A stretch of DNA of 64,000 nt, from positions 1-64,000 of the forward strand of contig NZ_NEGI01000006.1 of assembly GCF_002135345.1 (NCBI RefSeq), read 5' to 3'. The DNA comes from Acinetobacter sp. ANC 4648 (lineage in GTDB: Bacteria > Pseudomonadota > Gammaproteobacteria > Pseudomonadales > Moraxellaceae). Positions 56,566 to 64,000 of this stretch are shown here, one piece after another; the first letter of the stretch is position 1; every line of letters starts with the position of its first letter. The translations under genes and the position numbers were made by a program. The notes beneath the pieces were generated by a model. It saw only the letters and a program-made list of their open reading frames with translations. It ran no database searches and had not been told where the DNA came from.

Positions 56566-57468
56566 TTAAATGGATGCGCCAAATGTATCACAGTCGTTAA
56601 TATTTCCAGATTTCAATCCAGTCTGAAACCACTGCATACGTTGCGCGCTACTACCATGGGTAAAGCTATCTGGTACAACGGTTCCTCGCGCGCGTTTTTG
56701 TAAATAATCATCCCCAATTTTATGTGCAGCATCCATTGCTTCTTCAATGTCACCCTGCTCTAAAAATTGAGTACGTTGCTGTGTTCTATTTGCCCAAACC
56801 CCGGCCAAACAATCTGCTTGTAATTCCTGACGGACAGAAAGCTGATTACTCTGGGTTTGACTAGATTGCTGACGTGCTTTTTGCACCTGAGCAGAAATTC
56901 CCAATAGATTTTGCACATGATGTCCCACTTCATGCGCAATCACATACGCCTGTGCAAAATCACCAGCTTCATCTTGGGCAGTCAATTCAGTCTGATTCTG
57001 TTCACCAGAAATTCCCATTTGGGTCCGCATATCTTTAAAAAATTCTGTATCGATATAAACTTTCTGATCAGCAGGACAATAAAAAGGCCCCATTGCAGAT
57101 TCAGCTGTACCACAGCCTGAATTTACCCGACCACTAAACATCACCAATTTAGGTGGAATATACTGAACACCTTGCTGTTGAAAAATTTGTGACCAGGTAT
57201 CTTCTGTATCCGCTAAAATAGTACCCACAAATTGAGCCGCCTCTTGCTGCTGTGGCGTTGGATTTTTGATAGTTCCTGTAGCTTGATTCTGTGTATTTGC
57301 AGTAACTTGCTGAGTCACCTGATAGGCCTGTTGAGGATCAACCCCGAAAAATTTCCAAGCCACAAATGCAACAACAAGGCCTAAAATACTGATTCCACCA
57401 GCTTTTACACCCCTGCTGCCACGAGCATCTTCTACATTTTCACTGACACGACGTCCTCTCCAACGCAT
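56566..57468 (-). CDS. Neutral zinc metallopeptidase (YpfJ-like)
   Basis: A 300-residue member of the YpfJ/KPN_02809 family. The N-terminus is charged (MRWRGRRVSENVED), followed by a single membrane span (about 24-42) and a Gln-rich linker. The catalytic domain has the zinc motif HEVGHHVQNLLG near residue 178 and the downstream ELQADCLAGVWAN, where the glutamate or Asp gives the third ligand. Conserved NSGCGTAESAMGPFYCPADQKVYID holds a likely disulfide pair. Its substrate is unknown. It is convergent with the two-span gene. Confidence 0.92.
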   Translation of the reverse strand: MRWRGRRVSENVEDARGSRGVKAGGISILGLVVAFVAWKFFGVDPQQAYQVTQQVTANTQNQATGTIKNPTPQQQEAAQFVGTILADTEDTWSQIFQQQGVQYIPPKLVMFSGRVNSGCGTAESAMGPFYCPADQKVYIDTEFFKDMRTQMGISGEQNQTELTAQDEAGDFAQAYVIAHEVGHHVQNLLGISAQVQKARQQSSQTQSNQLSVRQELQADCLAGVWANRTQQRTQFLEQGDIEEAMDAAHKIGDDYLQKRARGTVVPDSFTHGSSAQRMQWFQTGLKSGNINDCDTFGASI

Positions 57469-57519
57469 AGCTCTATCCTTTTTTAATACATTCTATTTTA
57501 TTCTACTAACTTTAAACTA

Positions 57520-58446
57520 TTATGCCGATTTAGATTTAGAACGTACAGATTCAATTATTTTCATCACTAAAATAACAGCTAATCCAGCAAGAATACCAAT
57601 GATCATATTAATTAAGGTCGGAGTTACAGCCCCCATAATATTCCCAATATTTGGAATTAATTCAACATGATCAACTGCTTCTTCAGTCAAATGATGCAAT
57701 GAAGAGACCGCATGTGTAATAATGCCACCACCCACTAAAAACATTGCAATTGTTCCAACAATGGTCAAGGTTTTCATCAACTTTGGTGCAAAAGCTAATA
57801 GTCCCCGACCAATAATTTGCTTAGTATTCGAAGCTTGTTGGGTTAGATACAAGCCAAGATCATCAATTTTTACAATCATGGCAACAAAACCATAAACACC
57901 CACAGTCATTAATACTGCAATAACAGACAGTACCATCACTTTCGTCCCAAATGCAGCGGTGGCAACTGTACCTAAAGAAATCACTACAATTTCAGCAGAT
58001 AAAATAAAATCGGTACGAACTGCACCTTTAACTTTATCTTTCTCAAAAGTCTCTAAATCCGTTTCAATCGTTTCTAATTCAGCTTCAGCTGCTGCTTCAG
58101 TATGCACTTTTTTGTGCTGTAAACTATGCAGTACTTTTTCGACGCCTTCATAACATAAAAATAGACCACCCAGCATTAATAATGGATTAATTAGCCAAGG
58201 TGCAACCACACTGATTAACAAGGCAAGAGGCACTAGAATTAGTTTATTGATAAAAGAACCCTTTGCAACACTCCACACCACAGGAAGTTCACGATCGGAA
58301 CGCACTCCACTCACTTGCTGAGCATTGAGTGCTAAATCATCCCCCAACACACCGGCTGTTTTTTTCGCAGCCATTTTACTCATAACAGCGACATCATCTA
58401 ATACTGTTGCAATATCATCTAATAATATTAATAAACTACTGGCCAT
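57520..58446 (-). CDS. DUF808 family inner-membrane protein (YedI-like)
   Basis: A 308-residue protein of the DUF808/YedI family. The N-terminus [40 protein letters not shown] is diagnostic. Four or more membrane spans follow (about residues 72-98, 155-205, 225-250, 278-300). The function is unknown. The frame is open to 58476, but AGGA lies 9 nt before ATG 58446, which gives the family's start. It lies downstream of the trpS divergent region. Confidence 0.9.
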   Translation of the reverse strand: MASSLLILLDDIATVLDDVAVMSKMAAKKTAGVLGDDLALNAQQVSGVRSDRELPVVWSVAKGSFINKLILVPLALLISVVAPWLINPLLMLGGLFLCYEGVEKVLHSLQHKKVHTEAAAEAELETIETDLETFEKDKVKGAVRTDFILSAEIVVISLGTVATAAFGTKVMVLSVIAVLMTVGVYGFVAMIVKIDDLGLYLTQQASNTKQIIGRGLLAFAPKLMKTLTIVGTIAMFLVGGGIITHAVSSLHHLTEEAVDHVELIPNIGNIMGAVTPTLINMIIGILAGLAVILVMKIIESVRSKSKSA

Positions 58447-58647
58447 AATTTTTATCCTAATTACTTTTATTTGCACATTTTAATTAAATTAATAAGCGCT
58501 TTATACATTCTCTTTGTTGTTTTAGACAACGCTTTATTTTTAAGAAAGCTGTCTATTTCCGCTGACATAAAAAAAAATTATACCGTACAATATGCGTCAT
58601 TCGTAGAAACAATTGATGTCGTCTTTAGAGCGGCTGTGGAATAGATC

Positions 58648-59661
58648 ATGAGTAATCAAGACAATCGTCCTGTCATTTTAACGGGCGACCGTCCTACTGG
58701 ACAACTTCATTTAGGGCATTTTGTTGGCTCACTACGCTCTCGCGTAGGTTTACAAGACTCGCATCATCAACACTTACTGTTAGCCGATGCTCAAGCGCTC
58801 ACAGATAATGCCGATAACTTTGAAAAAGTCCGTCGTAACATTATTGAAGTGGCTACAGACTATTTAGCTGTTGGTATTGATCCAACCAAAACAACCATCT
58901 GTGTTCAGTCTTGCTTACCTGCACTAAATGAACTCACCATGTTGTATTTAAACTTTGTCACGGTTGCACGTTTAGAACGTAACCCGACCATCAAAGCTGA
59001 AATTCAACTACGTGGTTTTGAACGTGACATTCCTGCTGGTTTCCTATGCTATCCGGTTGCACAGGCCGCAGATATTACTGCTTTTAAAGCCAGTGTTGTG
59101 CCAGTCGGTGATGATCAAATTCCGATGATTGAACAGACCAATGAAATTGTACGTCGTTTAAATCGTCAAATCGGTCATGATGTTCTGCCAGAATGTAAAG
59201 TCTTGCTTTCAAATATGAGCCGTTTACCTGGGTTTGATGGTAAAGCCAAAATGTCAAAATCTTTAGGCAACACCATTGTTTTGGATGCTTCAGATAAAGA
59301 CATTAAGAAAGCAGTTAATGCGATGTATACCGATCCCAACCATCTTCGTATTGAAGACCCAGGTCAAGTGGAAGGTAATATTGTATTTACTTACTTAGAT
59401 GCCTTTGATCCCAACCAAGAAGAAGTTGCGGAGTTAAAAGAGCATTATCGTCGTGGTGGTTTAGGCGATGGTACGGTAAAGAAACGCCTTGAAGGCGTAT
59501 TAAAAGAACTGATTACTCCAATTCGCGAACGTCGTATGGAACTGGCTAAAGACCCTGATTACATCATGGATATCTTAAAAACAGGTACAGAAAAATGCCG
59601 TATCATTACGCAAAATACTTTAGATGAAGTCAAAAATGGATTAGGTGTATTTCACTTCTAA
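58648..59661 (+). CDS. trpS: Tryptophanyl-tRNA synthetase
   Basis: A class I synthetase of 337 residues. It has GDRPTGQLHLGHFVG (HIGH-type motif HLGH at 21-24) and KMSKSLGN near 200. The FDGKAKMSKS stretch and an ordinary dimeric core follow. It is the long-form TrpRS variant of gammaproteobacteria rather than the short E. coli-like form (E. coli 334 residues), so size does not discriminate. The gene ends in a strong terminator and is followed by a probable small RNA. Confidence 0.96.
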   Translation: MSNQDNRPVILTGDRPTGQLHLGHFVGSLRSRVGLQDSHHQHLLLADAQALTDNADNFEKVRRNIIEVATDYLAVGIDPTKTTICVQSCLPALNELTMLYLNFVTVARLERNPTIKAEIQLRGFERDIPAGFLCYPVAQAADITAFKASVVPVGDDQIPMIEQTNEIVRRLNRQIGHDVLPECKVLLSNMSRLPGFDGKAKMSKSLGNTIVLDASDKDIKKAVNAMYTDPNHLRIEDPGQVEGNIVFTYLDAFDPNQEEVAELKEHYRRGGLGDGTVKKRLEGVLKELITPIRERRMELAKDPDYIMDILKTGTEKCRIITQNTLDEVKNGLGVFHF

Positions 59662-59672
59662 TCAACAATAAT

Positions 59673-59703
59673 AAAAAAGCCTTTCATTTGAAAGGCTTTT
59701 TTT
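59673..59703 (+). terminator. Rho-independent terminator after trpS
   Basis: AAAAAGCCTTTCA pairs with TGAAAGGCTTTTT over 13 bp, ending in a T7 run. It is 12 nt after the trpS stop. Confidence 0.93.
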
Positions 59704-59797
59704 AAAATATTAGAAAATAAAACATTTTTTACGAGAATTAACATTTACTTACTTATCTACTCATGAACTTTCAACCCAGAATAATTATCATTTACCC

Positions 59798-59904
59798 ATA
59801 GTTATGAATAACCCCTAAATTCATAACATCCTCCTTAGACCGGAACTGTTTATTCAGATTCGTTGTTCTACGCAATGATCACCCCAATCATTGCGTATTT
59901 TTTT
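59798..59904 (+). ncRNA. Probable small RNA after trpS (Aar-like candidate)
   Basis: An orphan terminator sits 200 nt past trpS with no gene to end. ACGCAATGAT (59870-59879) and ATCATTGCGT (59887-59896) form a perfect 10-bp stem with T7 after it. Upstream, GTTATGAAT (59801-59809) and ATTCATAAC (59819-59827) form a 9-bp perfect hairpin. Both loops carry ACCCC. Between the hairpins, CCTCCTT (59830-59836) is an exact complement of a Shine-Dalgarno sequence. A -10-like TATCAT lies at 59786-59791; the -35 is weak. I recall the Hfq-dependent Aar RNA of A. baylyi being encoded between trpS and sucD, so this is a homologue candidate. The 5' end is a guess. Confidence 0.7.
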
Positions 59905-60173
59905 ATCTTAATTTTGCCCGTATTTATATTTGAAACTCAACTTAGCATGATAGATTTTTTTAATTTGTATAAAAAACATTTAAATACTTTAATCTATAAT
60001 CCATATACTGATTTTCAATTGTTATTGAAAAATTAATTTTTTTATATAAACTCAACAGCTTAATAACATTAATGAATGATCAATACATCGTCTATATTCA
60101 AAAATAATAAGTTGATTGACGATTTTTAAAATAATCAATCAAACGAATACAAAAACTTAAAAGAGCATTTTAT
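59905..60173. other. AT-rich gap before the YqiJ-like gene
   Basis: About 270 nt of very AT-rich DNA with no reading frame or hairpin of note. It should contain the promoter of the YqiJ/flotillin pair, but I see no strong hexamers. Confidence 0.45.
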
Positions 60174-60832
60174 ATGTGGGAATTATTTATAAATCCATCC
60201 AATCTTTTTTTTAGCGTAAGTTTATGTTTCATGCTCTTTTTGGGCATATTTGAATGTCTTTTACTCCTCATTGGCTTTAGTACCCAAAGTTTTTTAGATC
60301 AATTCATTCCTGAGCAAATTATTGGATCACAACACCCTGATTTAGAAATTAATGCTGAACAAAGTGGATTACTACAATTTTTAGATTGGCTGTATTTAGG
60401 TAGAATTCCAGTTCTGATTTGGCTGATCATTTTTCTAACTGTTTATGCATTGTTTGGTTTTATTGTACAAGCCATTTTCTATCATTTCACCCAAAGCTAC
60501 TTTCCCTTATGGATCATTGCCCCTGCCTGTTTAATACTCTGTATGCCTTTCATTCGACTCAGCGCTGCTACAATTTCAAAAATTTTACCAAAAGATGAAA
60601 CCACAGCCATTAAACTTGAAGAGCTGATTGGTCGTACAGCCCACATTTTTTAGGCAACGCAAAACAAAATTACCCTGCTCAAGCCAAAGTTAAAGATCAA
60701 TTTGGGCAAACGCATTACATTTTGGTTGAACCGGAAATAGATATAATTTTTTACCAAGGTCAAGATGTCATCCTTACCCATAAAACCAAGATTGGCTTTC
60801 AGGCTATCGCAATTTCCACATCAATAACTTAG
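60174..60832 (+). pseudogene. YqiJ-like OB-fold membrane protein, frameshifted in a T6 run
   Basis: The partner of flotillin/YqiK. The first 159 codons encode about three membrane spans and end SHEELIGRTAHIF-like with a stop at 60651-60653. The frame then continues one base later: LGNAKQNYPAQAKVKDQFGQTHYILVEPE and on to TAG 60832, which is the OB-fold (NfeD-like) C-terminal domain. Adding one T to the six at 60646-60651 restores a 219-residue protein. So the gene is either broken, phase-variable, read by slippage, or carries a sequencing error. The flotillin gene starts 14 nt later. Confidence 0.8.
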
Positions 60833-60846
60833 ACAAGAGATAATAA

Positions 60847-62553
60847 ATGTTGAATTCTTCTTTTTATCAAATACTCATTTTTGCAGGTACTATCTTTGCT
60901 GCCTTTATTATTATTGGAGTGATTATTGCCCGACTTTACACTCGTTCCAGTAAAGAAGTTTCCTTTGTCCGTACTGGTTTTGGTGGTGAAAGTGTTGTCT
61001 TGGATGGTGGTGCAATTGTACTCCCTGTTTTACATGAAGTAATTCCTGTCAATATGAATACACTCCGTTTAGAGGTCAAACGTGCGGCGGATCAAGCCCT
61101 CATTACACGTGACCGTATGCGTGTCGATGTAATGGCAGAGTTTTATGTCCGTGTTAAACCCACGGAAGAATCGATCGCCACTGCTGCACAGACATTAGGT
61201 AAAAAAACCATGTCACCACAAGAGCTCAAAGACCTAGTTGAAGGCAAATTTGTCGACTCTTTACGCTCTGTTGCAGCTGAAATGGCCATGGAGGAATTAC
61301 ATGAAAAACGGGTTGATTTCGTCCAAAAAGTACAACAAGTCGTTTCTGAAGACTTATTTAAAAATGGTTTAGAATTGGAAACGGTCTCTTTAACTGGCTT
61401 AGACCAAACCAGCTTTAAATTTTTTAACCCGCAAAATGCATTTGATGCTGAAGGTTTGACCAAACTAACTGAAACGATTGAAGACCGTCGTAAAAAGCGT
61501 AACGATATTGAACAAGATGCTGATTTAGCTATTAAAACAAAAAATCTTCAAGCTGAACAAGCACGTTTACAAATTCTGCGTGAAGAAGAATATGCAAAAA
61601 TGCAACAAGAGCGTGAAATTTCTATTCGTCGTGCAGAACAGCTTGCTGAAATTGCATCACAAGAATCTGCGAAAAAACGTGAAGCTGAAGAGGCTCAAAT
61701 TGCCGCAAATCGTGAAGTCGAATTAAAGCGTATTGCATCTGCACGAGATATTGAAAATGAAAATATTCAAAAAGCACAATTAATTCAAAAAGCACAAGTT
61801 GAGCAAAAGAAAACGATTGAATTAGCTGAACAAGATCGTGCTATTGCGATTGCAGAGAAATCTCGTGCCGAATCAGAAGCTAAAGCATTGGCAGATCAAG
61901 CACGTGCTGCTGCCGTTAAAGCTGAAGAAGAAGTCTTAACTGTACGTGAAACACAACGAGCTGAACGTGTTAAAGCAGTTGAACTGGTGGGGGCAAAACA
62001 GATTGCAGAAACAGATGCAATCGCCATTACTGTGGCTGCTGAAGCATCCAAACAAGCGGCGGCTGATGAAGCCGAAGCAGTGCGTATCGCAGCTGAAGCC
62101 GATGCTGAAAAAGTACGCCTCAAGGCAAAAGGTGAAGCTGATGCAAAAATTTTACTTGCTCAAGCGCAAGAAAAACAATATCAAGTGGATGCCGCAGGCA
62201 CACGCGCAGTTAACGAAGCCAATAATATTCTGTCTTCGGAACAAGTTGAAATGCAGATTCGTTTAGCCTTATTAAAATACTTACCAGAAATCATTCGTGA
62301 AAGTGTTAAACCTATGGAGAATATTGATGACATCAAGATTCTTCAAGTCAGTGGTTTGGGTAATATTGGGGGTGCTTCGGTGAATAGCGAAGGTGCTGAA
62401 CAAGGTCAAGTAGCTCTCTCAGATCAAGTGGTCAACAGTGCCCTGCGTTACCGTTCTCAAGCCCCACTCATTGACAGTTTAATGAATGAATTAGGCATTC
62501 AAGGTGGCGATATCAATGGTTTAACCCAAAGCTTAAAAGTTAAATCAGAATAA
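60847..62553 (+). CDS. Flotillin family protein (YqiK-like)
   Basis: A 568-residue membrane scaffold protein. The N-terminus has one hydrophobic membrane segment (about 8-28), followed by an SPFH (prohibitin/flotillin) domain at about 30-200, recognisable from RTGFGGESVVLDGGAIVLPVLHEVIPVN. A long Ala/Glu/Lys-rich coiled-coil (about 215-460) and a C-terminal oligomerisation region follow. Flotillins organise functional membrane microdomains. E. coli YqiK pairs with YqiJ; the upstream gene here is that partner but is frameshifted. Confidence 0.92.
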   Translation: MLNSSFYQILIFAGTIFAAFIIIGVIIARLYTRSSKEVSFVRTGFGGESVVLDGGAIVLPVLHEVIPVNMNTLRLEVKRAADQALITRDRMRVDVMAEFYVRVKPTEESIATAAQTLGKKTMSPQELKDLVEGKFVDSLRSVAAEMAMEELHEKRVDFVQKVQQVVSEDLFKNGLELETVSLTGLDQTSFKFFNPQNAFDAEGLTKLTETIEDRRKKRNDIEQDADLAIKTKNLQAEQARLQILREEEYAKMQQEREISIRRAEQLAEIASQESAKKREAEEAQIAANREVELKRIASARDIENENIQKAQLIQKAQVEQKKTIELAEQDRAIAIAEKSRAESEAKALADQARAAAVKAEEEVLTVRETQRAERVKAVELVGAKQIAETDAIAITVAAEASKQAAADEAEAVRIAAEADAEKVRLKAKGEADAKILLAQAQEKQYQVDAAGTRAVNEANNILSSEQVEMQIRLALLKYLPEIIRESVKPMENIDDIKILQVSGLGNIGGASVNSEGAEQGQVALSDQVVNSALRYRSQAPLIDSLMNELGIQGGDINGLTQSLKVKSE

Positions 62554-62577
62554 TCATATTCTAGTTATCTAACGCTC

Positions 62578-62617
62578 AATAACGATAAAGCCTCAATTTT
62601 GAGGCTTTATCGTTATT
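62578..62617 (+). terminator. Long hairpin after the flotillin gene
   Basis: AATAACGATAAAGCCTCA is the exact reverse complement of TGAGGCTTTATCGTTATT, giving at least 18 bp with a tiny loop. A terminator is likely for both strands, although no T7 follows; the stem itself supplies Ts (GGCTTTAT). Confidence 0.75.
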
Positions 62618-62997
62618 GTAAATACACAAATATTACGTGTTGAATGAATATCATCACATGCTTTAAAAACAAACTTTACCCAAAATCACGACGACTTAAA
62701 ACTAAATAATTATTTACATTCCTATCTGAGTATTGAGCCTCAATTTTCAAAGCTCAATTCCTTTATAAAATTTCCGAGCAATATTTTAAGCAACTTGTTC
62801 TTCGTTTACTTGTTACTTCGAACCGTTTCTTAATTTTAATGAGTATCGAGCAAATCATAGCACTCGGCTGAATCTAAACTAAGCGCTTCAACTTCCATCA
62901 GATTTATTTAATTATTTTAAATCCTATTTAAAATAGGCTATATAATTTCATTGAATGCGCATACAATTTCACACTTCATTTTCATATAATTCATATA
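62618..62997. other. AT-rich gap before the small lipoprotein gene
   Basis: About 380 nt with no coding frame or clear structure. The last 100 nt are very AT-rich and probably hold the promoter of the gene at 62998. Confidence 0.45.
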
Positions 62998-63333
62998 ATG
63001 AAAACCTCATTTTTATTAAGTGGTGTTTTACTCTTAACGGGATGCGCAATAGGCACATCTAGCGAAATCAAAGTGGCTGAAAAAATACTCAATCAATTTG
63101 AGTGTAAAAACATTGAAAGTTCAGAATTAAATCACAGTACTATCACTAGTTACCATGAACACTCGCTCGCAGTGAGTAAAGATAAAGCAACGTCTTATGT
63201 CGATAGTTATAAGTCGGGTGATGTGTTATTTAGTATCCCTTTAGAGCAAGTCATTCAACAACAATATGATATTTATAAATCTGCATGCGAGTCTTTAGGT
63301 GGCGTGAAAAAAGACGTTAGCTTGGCTGAATAA
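62998..63333 (+). CDS. Small lipoprotein of unknown function
   Basis: A 111-residue predicted lipoprotein. The signal peptide MKTSFLLSGVLLLTGC has a lipobox LLTGC (Cys 16), so the mature part is lipid-anchored in the envelope. Two more cysteines (FECKN, KSACES) may form a disulfide. No family is recognised, and no strong ribosome site precedes the ATG (ATAATTCATATA). Confidence 0.6.
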   Translation: MKTSFLLSGVLLLTGCAIGTSSEIKVAEKILNQFECKNIESSELNHSTITSYHEHSLAVSKDKATSYVDSYKSGDVLFSIPLEQVIQQQYDIYKSACESLGGVKKDVSLAE

Positions 63334-63438
63334 TGCAGAATGAAAGTCACTTCATCTTATAAAACCCCAAGTAATAAGATCATGCCCAAATCGTAAAATA
63401 TTTTGCCGAATAATGTGTCATCTACAAAAAATCATATT

Positions 63439-63467
63439 AAAAAGACAGGGTTAATCCCTGTCTTTTT
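63439..63467. terminator. Terminator between the lipoprotein and acyltransferase genes
   Basis: AAAAAGACAGGG, loop TTAAT, CCCTGTCTTTTT: 12 bp perfect, symmetrical, so it can end either converging gene. Confidence 0.92.
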
Positions 63468-63474
63468 AATTCAT

Positions 63475-64000
63475 CTACTTTGAATGATAACGTGTATCTA
63501 CGCTAAATAATTCAGGGAATTTGGGATTGATTTGTGCGTAAAAATCCATAATTTCAGCCATGTCTTTTTCATAATCTCCTGTAGGGTACACAATTTTTCC
63601 TACCCCAGTTTTTTTCTTCGCATAGTCCATATAAGCTAAAGCAATGGGTACACCTGCGGCTATTGCCACATGATAAAAGCCTGTTTTCCATTGTTCTTGT
63701 TTGGCACGTGTCCCCTCTGGCGTTATGATCATCACCAATTTAGGATGAGTCTTAAATAAATCACTCATTAGCTCGACCATACTTGGCCGAGCTTCACCCT
63801 CTTTTTTAGCACGACGATCAATACCAATTCCCCCCATAGCACGAACAAAAGGCCCCAATGGAAATTTCATATAACTGTCTTTAATGGTGAGACGTACATG
63901 TACACCCATTGCTTTTAATGCAAGTCTTGCATATAGCGCATCCCAGTTACTGGTATGTGGTGCAGCAATCATCACACATTGATCTAAATCCAACGGCCAA
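63475..64000 (-). CDS. Acyltransferase (PlsC-like), cut by the window edge
   Basis: The C-terminal 175 or so residues of a lysophospholipid/1-acylglycerol-phosphate acyltransferase-family protein. The H-x4-D catalytic motif is HTSNWD near the visible start, and IIDRRAKKEG-type, ITPEGTRA (substrate block) and YMDYAKKKTG blocks follow. The frame is open through the edge of the window, so the N-terminus lies beyond base 64000 and the visible TTG is not the start. It probably acts at the inner membrane on phospholipid precursors. Confidence 0.9.
   Translation of the reverse strand, partial: WPLDLDQCVMIAAPHTSNWDALYARLALKAMGVHVRLTIKDSYMKFPLGPFVRAMGGIGIDRRAKKEGEARPSMVELMSDLFKTHPKLVMIITPEGTRAKQEQWKTGFYHVAIAAGVPIALAYMDYAKKKTGVGKIVYPTGDYEKDMAEIMDFYAQINPKFPELFSVDTRYHSK

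Noticed and set aside
61896..62266. Open frames on both strands inside the flotillin coiled coil
   Set aside because: They reflect Ala/Glu repeats of the real gene and lack start signals.

Overview
The window is chromosomal DNA from an Acinetobacter species. The evidence is the low GC content, the intrinsic RND pump operon adeIJK, the polymyxin-response operon pmrCAB, the order tRNA-Gln / prs / rplY / pth, and rpoD of the gammaproteobacterial type. The AdeI, AdeJ, AdeK, PmrA, PmrB and PmrC proteins are close to those of A. baumannii as I remember them but clearly not identical, so a related species is more likely than A. baumannii itself. I cannot name the species from sequence alone. No insertion sequence, integrase, prophage or CRISPR array is visible.

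Layout. 1-4 kb: two identical tRNA-Gln genes, prs, rplY, pth, panD, then an FMN riboswitch ahead of ribB. 4-8.3 kb: a DUF1289 protein, tRNA hydroxylase TrhO, a MerR regulator facing a DUF2938 membrane protein across a 19-bp-spacer promoter, a DedA protein, a UPF0149 protein and a small acidic protein. 8.6-15.7 kb: rpoD, a YbeD-like protein, lipB, an SCP2-like protein paired with an iron alcohol dehydrogenase, and an APC permease. 15.8-23.3 kb (minus strand): trmL, cysG, serS, a DUF3298 lipoprotein, a carotenoid-oxygenase-family enzyme, lolA, rpmA and rplU. 23.7-34.4 kb (plus strand): ispB, a SpecificRecomb-family membrane protein, a PAP2 phosphatase, adeIJK and two YbjQ paralogues. 34.5-36.7 kb (minus strand): a Dph6-like ATP-pyrophosphatase overlapping an SDR enzyme, and an unknown gene. 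36.9-44 kb: valS, then a small accessory patch holding a gene broken by two in-frame stops, a short orphan reading frame, a coiled-coil/J-domain protein, a membrane-anchored unknown and an AEC transporter. 44.5-51 kb: an ammonium transporter, a second PAP2 protein, pmrCAB and an alkyltransferase-like protein. 51-64 kb: an alpha/beta hydrolase, an unknown gene with a histone-deacetylase-family gene, a Na+/H+ antiporter, a zinc metallopeptidase, a DUF808 protein, trpS followed by a probable small RNA, a frameshifted YqiJ-like gene with a flotillin, a small lipoprotein and an acyltransferase cut by the window edge.

Many genes serve envelope and stress functions: efflux (AdeIJK), lipid A modification (PmrC under PmrAB), lipid phosphate metabolism (two PAP2 proteins), lipoprotein carriage (LolA), flotillin membrane domains and DedA. 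The rest is core housekeeping: translation, PRPP, pantothenate, riboflavin, lipoate, siroheme and quinone side-chain synthesis.

The most useful second looks are: the probable SD-targeting small RNA after trpS, which sits where I recall Aar in A. baylyi; a 22-bp perfect-arm palindrome on the promoter of the PAP2-adeIJK unit, a good AdeN operator candidate; the T6-tract frameshift in the flotillin partner gene; the gene with two in-frame stops after valS; and a large palindrome upstream of the ammonium transporter.
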